Shown here: piece after piece, positions 18,501 through 25,893 of the stretch
How the letters are laid out: every line of letters begins with the position of its first letter
How positions within the stretch are numbered: position 1 is the stretch's first letter
Source: Acidobacteriota bacterium
GTDB lineage: Bacteria > Acidobacteriota > Blastocatellia > Pyrinomonadales > Pyrinomonadaceae
Assembly: GCA_019639155.1 (NCBI GenBank)
Contig: JAHBSJ010000016.1
Location: 1-47,500, forward strand
Direction of reading: 5' to 3'
DNA length: 47,500 bases
Position numbers and translations under genes: made by a program
The notes under the pieces: generated by a model
Told to the model about the DNA's origin: nothing
What the model saw: only the letters and a program-made list of their open reading frames with translations
Database searches by the model: none

Positions 18501-21500
18501 AATGTGCCGGAGGGACACCGATTACGAGCTGCAGTGTCGCCCCTTACTGCGGGTTTCGATCCCTCGATCCAGCTTGTGCGCGAATCGAATATTCCACTTA
18601 CAACGCCGGCCTGTCTAGCCAGCGACGATAGTGGCACTTCAGCAACGCAGAACGTCGTTCAGGCGATAAATGGTGAGGCTGCAGAGCGGTCTTTCCTTGT
18701 CGTGGTTGACACCTTTAGTACGTCTTCGACAGGCAACTATGAATTAGTAATTCTGGTCGATGCTGTATCGCCGGGTGATACCGGCATATCGCCGACATAT
18801 ATCGAAGCCGGCACGCTCACGGGCCAAACCATCGCCGGCTTTTCAAATTCGATGTTCGGCTCCTTAACTGGATGCGCTACGAATATTGGCGGAGCTGACA
18901 GGTTCTATTCGGCTTTCGTCGGACCGGGAGAGACAGCTACATTCACTGTCGATCCGAGCCCGACGTTTGATCCTAGGATCAACGCTATCAAGGCCGAAAC
19001 CGTGGGTCTGTTCTATTCAGGCGGGGCTTTCAGCTGCTTTGCTAACGCCAACGCCGGCGGTGTCGGAGTGCCCGAGACCGTAACCATCGACGGTACCGTA
19101 TCGGCAAACGTCGGTACCTACGTATTCGCGGTCGATTCACCAAATGTGTTTTCAGGAGATTTCTCGGTCTCGCTCTCGGGGGTTACACCTGTGCCGACCG
19201 GCGACATTACTGCAAAACCTGAACCGCTCGCCATTGGAACCCACACGGGACAGAGCACCGCATCGTTCAATAACCGCGACAGCAATAGCTGCTTTGCAGG
19301 AGCGCATACACGGCCAGGAAGGGACCGCGTTTATTCTGTCGTCGTTCCGACCGGCAAAACTCTGACAGCGACGGTCAATTCAACGTCCGGAAGTTACGAC
19401 CCGACGATCGAACTGCGTAACCCAGAGTACATTGCGAATCCCTGTATCGGCGGAGCGAACGACACCGGTCCCGGCGGATCTGAAACTGCCTCGTTCTCCA
19501 ATCTTTCATCGATCTCGAAGACTGTATTGGTCATCGTTGACAGCCCGACGGTCGGCGACACAGGCGGCCCGTTCGACCTGGATCTGCAGCTGGAAGACAT
19601 CGTCGCGGGCTCGATGCCGAGAAATGCCGACCTTCTATCGATAGGAACGGTCGCCGGTTCGACGGAGACCTCAGCGGGTTTCAGGAATCGTTTCACGTCA
19701 CCCGCTGCGTGGACCGGTTTTGCCGGCATCGGGAACGAGCATTATTACAGGATGACCGTGCCCGCGGGCGAGATACTGAGCGTCACGCTGAACCCTGACG
19801 ATCCGTTTGACGGCATGATCTATATCGTGGCGGACTATTCGCGCGACCTTCCGTTCACATTTTCGCAATTTGCTTATGCCGGTGCAGATTCCGCTGTTCC
19901 ATCGGACAGCCACACGGCGGTTTTCGAAAATCTCGTACCTTATCCGCGCAGTGCATTGATCGTGGTGGACAGTAAAAATACCGGTGGCGGCACCTATACG
20001 CTGACGACGTCATTGAGTCCGTCGTCGTGCAATTTCCCGTCGCCGACCCCGACGCCTACACCGACCCCGACACCAACGCCGACGCCGTCGCCCACGCCAA
20101 CCCCATCACCATCGCCGACGCCCGGTTGTGTCTTCGGAGAGTTTGAGAACGCGACTCCGATCCAGATACCTGCCACAGGTACCGGTGAGGTGGGCGGGGC
20201 TCCCGCAAACCCGTATCCATCAGCGATCATCGTATCGGGGTTGTCGGGAAATACGACGAATGTCGCTGTAACGCTAATCGGTTTGAACCATACATTCCCC
20301 GGCGACGTTGATATTCTGTTGGTCGGTCCGAATGGGGCGAAATTTATACTTGTATCGGATGTCATAGGCGGGTCGGACTGGACCGGCCAAACCTATACGA
20401 TCATAGATGCTGCTGCGGCCGCTTTGCCGTCGAGTGGAACCCCACCTGCTTCCGGATCGTTCCGCCCGACGAATCATACGGCTACCGGCGATGCTTTCCC
20501 GGCACCCGCTCCTACTGCGCCATATTTGAGTTCGGCCCCGGTTGGCACTGATACTTTGGCATCTGCATTCAACGGCAGTGATCCTAATGGGATGTGGAGC
20601 CTTTTCGTAGTTGATGACGCTAGCGGCGACACCGGAACCATCTCCGGCGGCTGGAAGATCGCTATCACTACCGACGCCGTTTGTCCGACGCCAACACCGA
20701 CACCTACGCCGACACCGACGCCGGAGGTGCAGTTCTCATCGGCGAGTTATATGGATGATGAATCGCAGTCTGCGGTGATCACGGTGACGAGGTCGGGCAG
20801 TTTGGCGGGTACGTCGAGCGTAGATGTCCTGCTGGCGGACGGGACGGCGACGGGCGGTGCAGACTGCTCGACGTCGGGCGTGGACTATGTTTACACCGGG
20901 CCTGTGACGCTGAACTTCGCGATCAATGACGATTCGGAGTCGTTCAGCGTGCCTCTGTGCGGGGATCTGATCAACGAAGGAACTGAGACGGTCAACCTGT
21001 CTCTGACCAACAACGTCAACGCCGACATCGGCAGCCCGAGTACGGCAGTTCTGAGCATCAACGACACAGCGACGCAGTTTCGAAATTCGGCACCGATCAG
21101 CCTGCCGTTCCTGTCAACGGCATCGCCATATCCGTCGGAGATCGTCGTTACGGACGGTCCCTTTGCGGTCGGTTCGATCCGCGTGACGCTTTACGATTAC
21201 TACAATGTCATGCCCGATGGAGCGACCGTTCTGTTGGTCGGGCCGAACGGTGCGAAGTATGTGCTGATGGCCGCAACGGGCGGATCTGTGCCGATGCCGC
21301 CATCGAATCCGGTTACCCTAACATTCACGGATGCCGCCCCACAGGCATTGGCCGACAGCACCGCACCCGTTACGGGCGAATATTTGCCGACAACGTGTGC
21401 AACGCCCGTTTCATCATTCCCGGCCCCGGCACCTGCCGGTCCGTATGTAGAGCCCGGATGCTCGGTTTCGCGTCCCATCGGACAGGCTATGTTCGGATCA

Positions 21501-21887
21501 TTTGGGCTTGCTAACGGGAACGGTACGTGGCGGCTCTTTATACGCGACAACAGTCCGCCGCCGTTCGCTCCTGAGACCGTGATAGGTGAATTCCTCGGCG
21601 GTTGGGGCTTACAACTTCTCCCTCCTACTGCCGCAGGCGTCGAAGTGTCGGGGCGTGTGATGACGCCCGACGGCCGCGGATTGCGTAACGCCGCGGTGAC
21701 GATGACAGACTCGAACGGCGTCACACGCACAGCCGTCACATCGAGCTTCGGCTACTACCGATTCGAAGGCGTGCCTGTGGGCGATTCGTTCGTGATGACC
21801 GTCAACTCACGCAGCTACCGCTTCGTCCCACGCGTCGTCAACGTCCTCGACAATATGACGGATGTTGATTTCGTTGGGCTGGAGTGA
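15546..21887 (+). CDS. Giant secreted FG-GAP propeller / P-domain / PPC / Calx-beta protein
   Basis: The ATG at 15546 follows CAGGAGAACAA and starts a 2113-residue protein with a signal segment (~14-30, LIFVVGVIALCTSIFAL). Approximate order: Ig-like segment (~110-175); seven FG-GAP/VCBS repeats with calcium-loop motifs such as DFNGDGFQDL and DFNNDGKDDL (~195-537, an integrin-alpha-like propeller); Pro-Thr linker; P-domain-like sandwich (~575-768); short sandwich; Pro-Thr linker (~895-933); four PPC-like (pre-peptidase C-terminal) sandwiches (~935-1497); linker; second P-like domain (~1527-1712); Calx-beta domain (~1727-1842); third P-like domain (~1845-2025); the shared C-terminal domain (~2030-2113). 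P and PPC domains usually accompany secreted proteases, but no protease domain is visible. Likely a calcium-stabilised extracellular adhesion or matrix protein. The last 650 bp resemble the partial gene at the window start. Confidence 0.88.
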   Translation: MTANRTRGTQSMKGSLIFVVGVIALCTSIFALGDYGSLRLAFASGEHSADTGRESSISENTPGASSRQHSGVFSETHLVEESRLGSTVYSDSTVSLSANAVIDPVIPPVGATRIHVTSPTRFKGILHADPSTGRVYATNAYPAGTYPIRVTMTGNSGTTVETFNLTVLAGTPCAGTPNFAAGAIFQPFNSNDGYNLATGDFNNDGNADIILTDVFVAFVGRFVEVHAGNGNGGFSYLGSTQHDAPFEIIEVADFNGDGFQDLAGNDFSNSRIRILLGNGDGTFTTGSAASVAFTPAGLRVADMNDDGIPDLVTAGNNPSRAAILLGAGDGTFSVSAEVESSGNPLRIAADDFNGDGFKDIAVANQNTIMFPVSSLRIYFGDGNGGATDSGISVPISLANSLVLGDFNQDGIADLVTPGSLAPLDSLWVTALLGNGTGNFNGGSPAFFEMNQRVLLSGDFNNDGKDDLFAADANDFFKIGLGNGAGGFSVSAGFPFGGAGGIQLPGIRASITDFNGDGVQDIALVRSQPNRAVNVFTGVCAAATPTPTPAATPTPTPASTPTPAPSPTPTPLPPGTTKWQPDVTMPAAVPDNNPAGVSIPFTVSGLTGGVIGVRVQNMLWAPQHTYGGDVIVRLSAPGGSPSATIHERRGRTSCGSGFGSSAALAGPYTFGDAFSASPNFHTRSGNPVPAGDYQATRCLTTPGEIVFLDAIFTMAARPGSYDTERDRLEVFNELSPEAANGIWTLNISDIVSGDTGSIAAVELRIDTSDVMPTPSPTPTPSPSPSPVACPANTTPFGTATIDPLGGLVSINTCVYAGEYSTINGAVAGQVLRFTNSNATDIITIRSGSPSGTVLAFGPSPLEFANTFTGTLYAHWNTSSCGSQSSCRTTTVQVIGGPTPTPTPTPTPTPSPTPSPTPSPSPTPTPTPSPIPSPTCDGSPIGNTPLRAESVGPGTYVHSTIGYTNNFTSGSALGCTGTAGADRAYIVNVPEGHRLRAAVSPLTAGFDPSIQLVRESNIPLTTPACLASDDSGTSATQNVVQAINGEAAERSFLVVVDTFSTSSTGNYELVILVDAVSPGDTGISPTYIEAGTLTGQTIAGFSNSMFGSLTGCATNIGGADRFYSAFVGPGETATFTVDPSPTFDPRINAIKAETVGLFYSGGAFSCFANANAGGVGVPETVTIDGTVSANVGTYVFAVDSPNVFSGDFSVSLSGVTPVPTGDITAKPEPLAIGTHTGQSTASFNNRDSNSCFAGAHTRPGRDRVYSVVVPTGKTLTATVNSTSGSYDPTIELRNPEYIANPCIGGANDTGPGGSETASFSNLSSISKTVLVIVDSPTVGDTGGPFDLDLQLEDIVAGSMPRNADLLSIGTVAGSTETSAGFRNRFTSPAAWTGFAGIGNEHYYRMTVPAGEILSVTLNPDDPFDGMIYIVADYSRDLPFTFSQFAYAGADSAVPSDSHTAVFENLVPYPRSALIVVDSKNTGGGTYTLTTSLSPSSCNFPSPTPTPTPTPTPTPTPSPTPTPSPSPTPGCVFGEFENATPIQIPATGTGEVGGAPANPYPSAIIVSGLSGNTTNVAVTLIGLNHTFPGDVDILLVGPNGAKFILVSDVIGGSDWTGQTYTIIDAAAAALPSSGTPPASGSFRPTNHTATGDAFPAPAPTAPYLSSAPVGTDTLASAFNGSDPNGMWSLFVVDDASGDTGTISGGWKIAITTDAVCPTPTPTPTPTPTPEVQFSSASYMDDESQSAVITVTRSGSLAGTSSVDVLLADGTATGGADCSTSGVDYVYTGPVTLNFAINDDSESFSVPLCGDLINEGTETVNLSLTNNVNADIGSPSTAVLSINDTATQFRNSAPISLPFLSTASPYPSEIVVTDGPFAVGSIRVTLYDYYNVMPDGATVLLVGPNGAKYVLMAATGGSVPMPPSNPVTLTFTDAAPQALADSTAPVTGEYLPTTCATPVSSFPAPAPAGPYVEPGCSVSRPIGQAMFGSFGLANGNGTWRLFIRDNSPPPFAPETVIGEFLGGWGLQLLPPTAAGVEVSGRVMTPDGRGLRNAAVTMTDSNGVTRTAVTSSFGYYRFEGVPVGDSFVMTVNSRSYRFVPRVVNVLDNMTDVDFVGLE

Positions 21888-21953
21888 ATCGTCGGGGCGC
21901 AGGCTGCCAGGGTGGTTGTCCGCCGTGACGCAGGCAGCCTGCGGTCCGACTCA

Positions 21954-22083
21954 ATTGCCCCGCTCTTTAGAGCGGGGTTTTTGTTGTTCACAATAACGTG
22001 GGCTTCAGCCCAAATGATCTGTAGGGTTAAAGCCCACATTTCAATCGTGCATGTGAACCGTCGGCTGAAGCCGACGGCAATTC
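21954..22083. repeat. Hairpin-rich repeat element, copy 2
   Basis: This copy matches the element at 4151-4281 in order: AATTGCC plus palindrome (21954-21977), GGGCTTCAGCCCAAATGATCT (22000-22011 is the palindromic part), a TAGGGTTAAAGCCC block (~22022-22035) and a right end (22057-22083) nearly identical to copy 1. The left palindrome differs in sequence (CCCCGCTC/GAGCGGGG instead of CCGTCGGC/GCCGACGG) yet still pairs perfectly. The left hairpin doubles as an intrinsic terminator. GCAGGC/GCCTGC motifs flank it on both sides (21893-21951, 22098-22127). Confidence 0.75.
21958..21982 (+). terminator. Intrinsic terminator after the 2113-residue protein gene
   Basis: CCCCGCTC (21958-21965) pairs perfectly with GAGCGGGG (21970-21977) around TTTA and is followed by five Ts and a T-rich stretch. 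It lies 71 bases after the stop codon and is the left hairpin of repeat element copy 2. Confidence 0.8.
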
Positions 22084-22175
22084 TAAGAAGGTAACACCAG
22101 GAGGCAGTCCGGCTGCTTATGGTCCGACAAGATGGAGGCAAGGCTGCGAGCGTTTCGAGAAATCGATCCACACGA

Positions 22176-22583
22176 TCATTCTGAAACGTTGGCATTTGCA
22201 TTGCGGAAGCGGGACGCCAGCAGAGGTGCGAAGAGAAGGAAGAGCATCCCAAATGCCATGAATCCGCCGCGCGTGACATCGTAGTCCTCAAGAATCCGCT
22301 CGCTGCTGAGTCCGAGCAAAAAACCTAATCCCAGTTCGAAAGAGAAAGTAAGGACCATCCACATCGCCCCAACGGCGAGAAGCTGACTGACCGTCCTGGC
22401 GTTGATCCATCGAATAAATACCAGGGAAACGGCAAATATAAGCCCAAGTCCAATGAAGAAAGCGATACGGCGGGCAGTAAAACCGCCGACGATCGGTGAG
22501 AGCAGAGCCTCACGCAGGATGCCGTGCACGGTTTCCAAAGCGATGATGATAAACCAAACAACGAATCCGCGCAGGATATACAT
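22176..22583 (-). CDS. Small integral membrane protein, four transmembrane helices
   Basis: The 135-residue product has a good ribosome site (GAGGAG eight bases before the ATG at 22583). It is almost entirely hydrophobic, with four predicted membrane helices at about residues 4-20, 38-58, 67-90 and 108-124, and a short polar tail rich in Arg/Asn. No catalytic motif or named family is recognised. It is divergent from the DUF255 gene starting at 22672, leaving an 88-base shared promoter space. Function unknown. Confidence 0.8.
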   Translation of the reverse strand: MYILRGFVVWFIIIALETVHGILREALLSPIVGGFTARRIAFFIGLGLIFAVSLVFIRWINARTVSQLLAVGAMWMVLTFSFELGLGFLLGLSSERILEDYDVTRGGFMAFGMLFLLFAPLLASRFRNANANVSE

Positions 22584-22671
22584 GAAATTCTCCTCGGATC
22601 TGATTTTCTCACAGTTATCCGTCCCTGCGAACAGTTTTGCATTGGCAAAATCAGCGTGAAAGAATCATTGT

Positions 22672-24693
22672 ATGAGTAATGAACCGCGTTTTGTGAACCG
22701 TCTCGCTAGCGAAACAAGTCCGTATCTGCTGCAGCACGCCAATAACCCTGTAGATTGGTATCCGTGGTGCGATGAAGCATTTGAGCGGGCAAAGGCTGAC
22801 GATAAGCCGGTGATAGTCAGCATCGGATATTCGGCGTGCCATTGGTGCCATGTGATGGAGCACGAAAGTTTCGAAGACGAGGAAACTGCGGAGATCATGA
22901 ATGATCGATTCATAAACATAAAGGTCGATATGGAGGAACGGCCCGATGTCGATCAGATATACATGAGTTTCGTGCAATTGACGACGGGCCGCGGCGGTTG
23001 GCCGATGAATGTTTTCGTTACGCCCGACAAGCTGCCGTTCTTTGGAGGTACATATTTCCCGCCGTCGCCGCGATACGGAATGCCGTCGTGGCGGCAGATC
23101 TTACTGAGTATTTCAGAGGCCTGGAACGAAAGACGTGATGAACTGATGCGATCAGCGGACGATATTCTCGGCGAGTTGCGGCGAATGACGCAGACGGCCG
23201 GCTCTTCCCCCGTGAACTCCGAACTTCTCGATCTGGCCTTTCAAAGCTTTGTACGTTCATTCGACGCGACCAATGGCGGTTGGGGCGGCGCTCCGAAGTT
23301 CCCGCAGGCGATGTCTATGGATTTCCTGCTTCGGTATTGGTATCGCACAGGCGAACAGAAGGCTCTTGATATGGTCAGCTTTACTGCGAAAAAGATGGCT
23401 CGCGGCGGAATATATGACCAGCTCGGCGGCGGCTTTCACCGATACGCGGTCGATTCGATCTGGCTAGTACCTCATTTTGAGAAGATGCTTTATGACAACG
23501 CTCAGTTGATCAGGCTGTACGTTCATTTGTTTCAGATAACGGGAGATGAAGAGTTTCGGAGCGTTGCCGTCGAAACCATCGAATATGTCATTCGCGAAAT
23601 GCTCGACGAGAAAGGCGGATTTTACTCTGCTCAGGATGCCGACAGCGAGGGCGAGGAAGGGAAGTTTTTCGTATGGACGCCGGAGCAAGTGGCTGATGTG
23701 TTAGGTGAAGAGAAAGCTGCTAAATTCAACAAACCATATAATGTTACGGTATCAGGGAACTTTGAGGGAAATAATATACTAAACCTCAGACGCAGTTCAG
23801 ATGAAGAGATCACCCCGTACCGCGAAATGTTTACTGAAATGCGGGCAAAGCTCTTTGCAGAAAGGGAAAAGCGGGTTAAGCCGCTGCGTGATGATAAGGT
23901 GCTGACAGCATGGAACGGGCTGATGTTGGCTGGGTTTGCGGAAAGCGGAAGGGTCTTTGGCGAGACGCGATATCTTCAAATTGCCCGATCGAATGCCGAT
24001 TTTCTCCTATCGCAATTGTCCGAGAACGGACGTTTGCTGCGGACTTGGAAAGACGGCGAGGCAAAACTGAACGGCTATGTTGAGGACTACGCAAATCTGG
24101 CGGATGGGCTCCTGGAATTATTTCAGGCGACTGGCGAACTTAGATATCTGGATGCCGCACGCTCGTTAGCCGACGCGATGATCGAGCATTTCTGGGACGA
24201 TGATGAGGGCGGTTTGTTCTTTACGTCAGACGATCATGAGGAACTTATCGTCCGAAACAAGGACTTTTACGACAACGCGACGCCGTCGGGAAACTCGGTC
24301 GCTGCCGATGTTTTCTTAAAACTGGAGCGGCTGACCGGCGAAGGAAAATATGAGGGGTACGCTGTGTCGATACTACGGTTAGCCGCCGGGAAGGCGGCCC
24401 GGCATCCGCAGGCTTTCGGGCGTGCCTTATCCGCCATGGAGTTCTTCATCGCAGGAAGCAGCGAGATAATCCTAACGGGACCCGCCGGAAATGAGCTCGA
24501 AAATATGGTCGATACGGCATATCTTCCAAATGCCGTCATCGCAAAGCTCCGCGATGGAAATGGTGCGCAAAGGCTGCCGATATTTGAGGGACGCGAAGGA
24601 GGCGATGCTAAGGTGTACGTCTGTAAGGAAATGGTTTGCGAACGCCCGATATCCAGTGCCGGCGAGTTGGCGGAATTACTGAAATCGAAATAG
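22672..24693 (+). CDS. yyaL: DUF255 thioredoxin-fold / glycoside-hydrolase-like protein (YyaL family)
   Basis: The 673-residue length and two-part layout match the YyaL/SSP411 (spermatogenesis-associated 20) family. The N-terminal ~160 residues are a thioredoxin-like domain with the family signature [17 protein letters not shown] and a CHWCH redox-type motif (Cys56, Cys59), followed by [11 protein letters not shown] and GGWPMNVF. The remainder is an (alpha/alpha)6-barrel-like region resembling N-acylglucosamine 2-epimerases ([38 protein letters not shown]). Biochemical activity of the family is not firmly established, so the substrate is unknown. It is cytoplasmic, with no signal peptide. It converges with the small lipoprotein gene at 24753. 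Confidence 0.93.
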   Translation: MSNEPRFVNRLASETSPYLLQHANNPVDWYPWCDEAFERAKADDKPVIVSIGYSACHWCHVMEHESFEDEETAEIMNDRFINIKVDMEERPDVDQIYMSFVQLTTGRGGWPMNVFVTPDKLPFFGGTYFPPSPRYGMPSWRQILLSISEAWNERRDELMRSADDILGELRRMTQTAGSSPVNSELLDLAFQSFVRSFDATNGGWGGAPKFPQAMSMDFLLRYWYRTGEQKALDMVSFTAKKMARGGIYDQLGGGFHRYAVDSIWLVPHFEKMLYDNAQLIRLYVHLFQITGDEEFRSVAVETIEYVIREMLDEKGGFYSAQDADSEGEEGKFFVWTPEQVADVLGEEKAAKFNKPYNVTVSGNFEGNNILNLRRSSDEEITPYREMFTEMRAKLFAEREKRVKPLRDDKVLTAWNGLMLAGFAESGRVFGETRYLQIARSNADFLLSQLSENGRLLRTWKDGEAKLNGYVEDYANLADGLLELFQATGELRYLDAARSLADAMIEHFWDDDEGGLFFTSDDHEELIVRNKDFYDNATPSGNSVAADVFLKLERLTGEGKYEGYAVSILRLAAGKAARHPQAFGRALSAMEFFIAGSSEIILTGPAGNELENMVDTAYLPNAVIAKLRDGNGAQRLPIFEGREGGDAKVYVCKEMVCERPISSAGELAELLKSK

Positions 24694-24694
24694 T

Positions 24695-24728
24695 AAAAAG
24701 GCCCGAACGCCTTATGCGATCGGGCCTT
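24695..24728 (-). terminator. Intrinsic terminator between convergent genes
   Basis: AAGGCCCGA (24698-24706) pairs with TCGGGCCTT (24720-24728). Read on the minus strand it ends in GGGCCTTTTTAC, a proper T run, so it chiefly terminates the lipoprotein gene at 24753-25046. It may also slow readthrough from the + strand. Confidence 0.8.
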
Positions 24729-24752
24729 GAATTGCTTCCAAGAAGCGACGAA

Positions 24753-25046
24753 CTATTTCTTGTCGTCCTTCTTCTCGTCTTTCTTGTCATCCGTTTTCGC
24801 AGCATTAGCAGCAGTGTTCGAAGCCGTATTAGCAGCGTTCGAAACAGCATTAGCAGCGGTCTGAGCAGCATTAGCAGCCGAATTGGCAGCCGTCTGAGCA
24901 GCATTAGCAGCGGTCTGCATTGCGTTAGCGGCAGCATTCATCGCGTTAGCAGCAGCCTTGTTTGCATTGGTTGCGGTGTTGTCGCCGCAAGCCATACCGA
25001 GTGCACCGAGTGCGAGAACGCCTGTAAGGGCAATAATTTTTTTCAT
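24753..25046 (-). CDS. Small Ala/Asn-rich lipoprotein with heptad repeats
   Basis: The 97-residue product has a ribosome site (AGGAG, 12 bases before the ATG), a short signal peptide and the lipobox LGMAC, placing the lipidated Cys at about residue 20. The mature part is a run of near seven-residue repeats (AANAMNA, AANAMQT, AANAAQT, AANSAAN...) with Ala at the a and d positions, typical of an alanine-zipper coiled coil, and it closes with a highly charged Lys/Asp tail ending in KK. The layout recalls Braun-type lipoprotein (lipid anchor, Ala coiled coil, C-terminal Lys), but there is no sequence-level homology to claim. A paralogue with a nearly identical signal peptide lies upstream at 25281-25571. 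Confidence 0.8.
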   Translation of the reverse strand: MKKIIALTGVLALGALGMACGDNTATNANKAAANAMNAAANAMQTAANAAQTAANSAANAAQTAANAVSNAANTASNTAANAAKTDDKKDEKKDDKK

Positions 25047-25232
25047 AGCAAGAATATTCTCCTGTTCTTCTCAAAGATTAGATCTAATTTAAACTCAGGC
25101 CACGCAAGCATGACCTTTGTTCCTTGACGTCAAAAAACGACAAAGTGCGGAACAACCGACAATATAGTTTTGTCGTAGTGGGTTGTCAAGTGGCTAAAAA
25201 GCGAAAAAGGGCCATCATACCACTGACAAATG

Positions 25233-25258
25233 AAAAAGCCTCGCTCGAAGGCGAGGCT
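25233..25258 (-). terminator. Intrinsic terminator of the second small lipoprotein gene
   Basis: AGCCTCGC (25237-25244) pairs perfectly with GCGAGGCT (25251-25258) around a six-base loop. On the minus strand the stem is followed by TTTTTCATTT. It lies 23 bases beyond the stop codon of the lipoprotein at 25281. Confidence 0.85.
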
Positions 25259-25280
25259 CAAGTTTGGTTCCGAAAAGAGG

Positions 25281-25571
25281 TTATTTCTTGTCGGTGTTTG
25301 CCGGCTTAGCAGCATTGGCTGCCGTGTTCGTTGCCGGTTTTGCATCGTTAGCGGCAGGCTTAGCAGCCGTGTTCGAAGTTGCCGTGTTGGTGGCGTTCGA
25401 AGCGGGTGCTGTTTCAGCAGCAGGCATGTTGGTTGCCGGTGTGTTTGCCGGCTTGACCGCGTTTGCGTTGTTAGCCGGCTTGTTTGCGTTGTTAGCCGGA
25501 GCGTCGCCGCCGCAGGCCATGCCGAGAGCGCTAAGGCCGAGGACAGTTGAAAGTGCGATTACCTTTTTCAT
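25281..25571 (-). CDS. Small Ala/Asn/Pro-rich lipoprotein
   Basis: The ATG at 25571 is chosen over an upstream in-frame ATG because it follows AGGAG by 12 bases and begins a canonical signal peptide, MKKVIALSTVLGLSALGMAC, that ends in a lipobox. The product is 96 residues. The mature chain is low-complexity Ala, Asn, Pro and Thr (repeats like PANNANKPANNAN) ending in DKK, and it is probably disordered. Its signal peptide is almost the same as that of the 97-residue lipoprotein downstream, so the two are likely tandem duplicates, each with its own terminator. No function is known; a periplasmic spacer or sacrificial envelope protein is possible. Confidence 0.78.
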   Translation of the reverse strand: MKKVIALSTVLGLSALGMACGGDAPANNANKPANNANAVKPANTPATNMPAAETAPASNATNTATSNTAAKPAANDAKPATNTAANAAKPANTDKK

Positions 25572-25776
25572 TTCTTTATTAAGACTCCTATTTCTTCTCA
25601 AAGTATTTTCCCGTTTCCGAGAACTTGGCCGATCGAACACGGCCTTTTGCTCCAAGCTCTTTCTTTCTCAGAGCAAACGTTAAGATAGAGATTGCTGATG
25701 CTTTTGTCAACAGAAAAACGCGGCCTTTTGAAAATATTTTTTGTAGCAATTTTTGCCTCAACCTAAGAAAAAGAAC

Positions 25777-25806
25777 TTGACGCACTCGGCGTTGAGAAAT
25801 TATCCT
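25777..25806 (+). promoter_or_regulatory. Putative sigma70-type promoter for the GGDEF gene
   Basis: TTGACG (25777-25782) and TATCCT (25801-25806) are separated by 18 bases. They match the consensus at 5 of 6 and 4 of 6 positions, and they lie ~90 bp upstream of the start codon. Confidence 0.45.
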
Positions 25807-25813
25807 AATTTGT

Positions 25814-25828
25814 GGGCTTTCAAAGCCC
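25814..25828. promoter_or_regulatory. Palindrome just downstream of the putative promoter
   Basis: GGGCTTT (25814-25820) and AAAGCCC (25822-25828) form a perfect inverted repeat about one base apart, starting 8 bases after the -10-like box. It could be an operator. It also resembles the GGGCT(A/T)AAGCCC blocks in the repeat elements at 4221 and 22022. Confidence 0.35.
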
Positions 25829-25893
25829 GTCCCCGCCTCTTCGGGCCTTCATCTTTTCTTCCTTGAGACCGCGCTTCGTGCCACCATTTGATC

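Larger units (their letters stand above)
25572..25893. other. Divergent intergenic region between lipoprotein and GGDEF genes
   Basis: About 320 bases without a credible gene. It carries a ribosome site for the minus-strand lipoprotein, an AT-rich stretch (25720-25775), a sigma70-like promoter facing the GGDEF gene (25777-25806) and a perfect 7-bp palindrome (25814-25828). Confidence 0.6.

Noticed and set aside
698..21887. Cellulosome or secreted protease gene cluster
   Set aside because: Cohesin-like, P and PPC domains are present, but no glycoside hydrolase or protease catalytic domain is visible in any of the four proteins.
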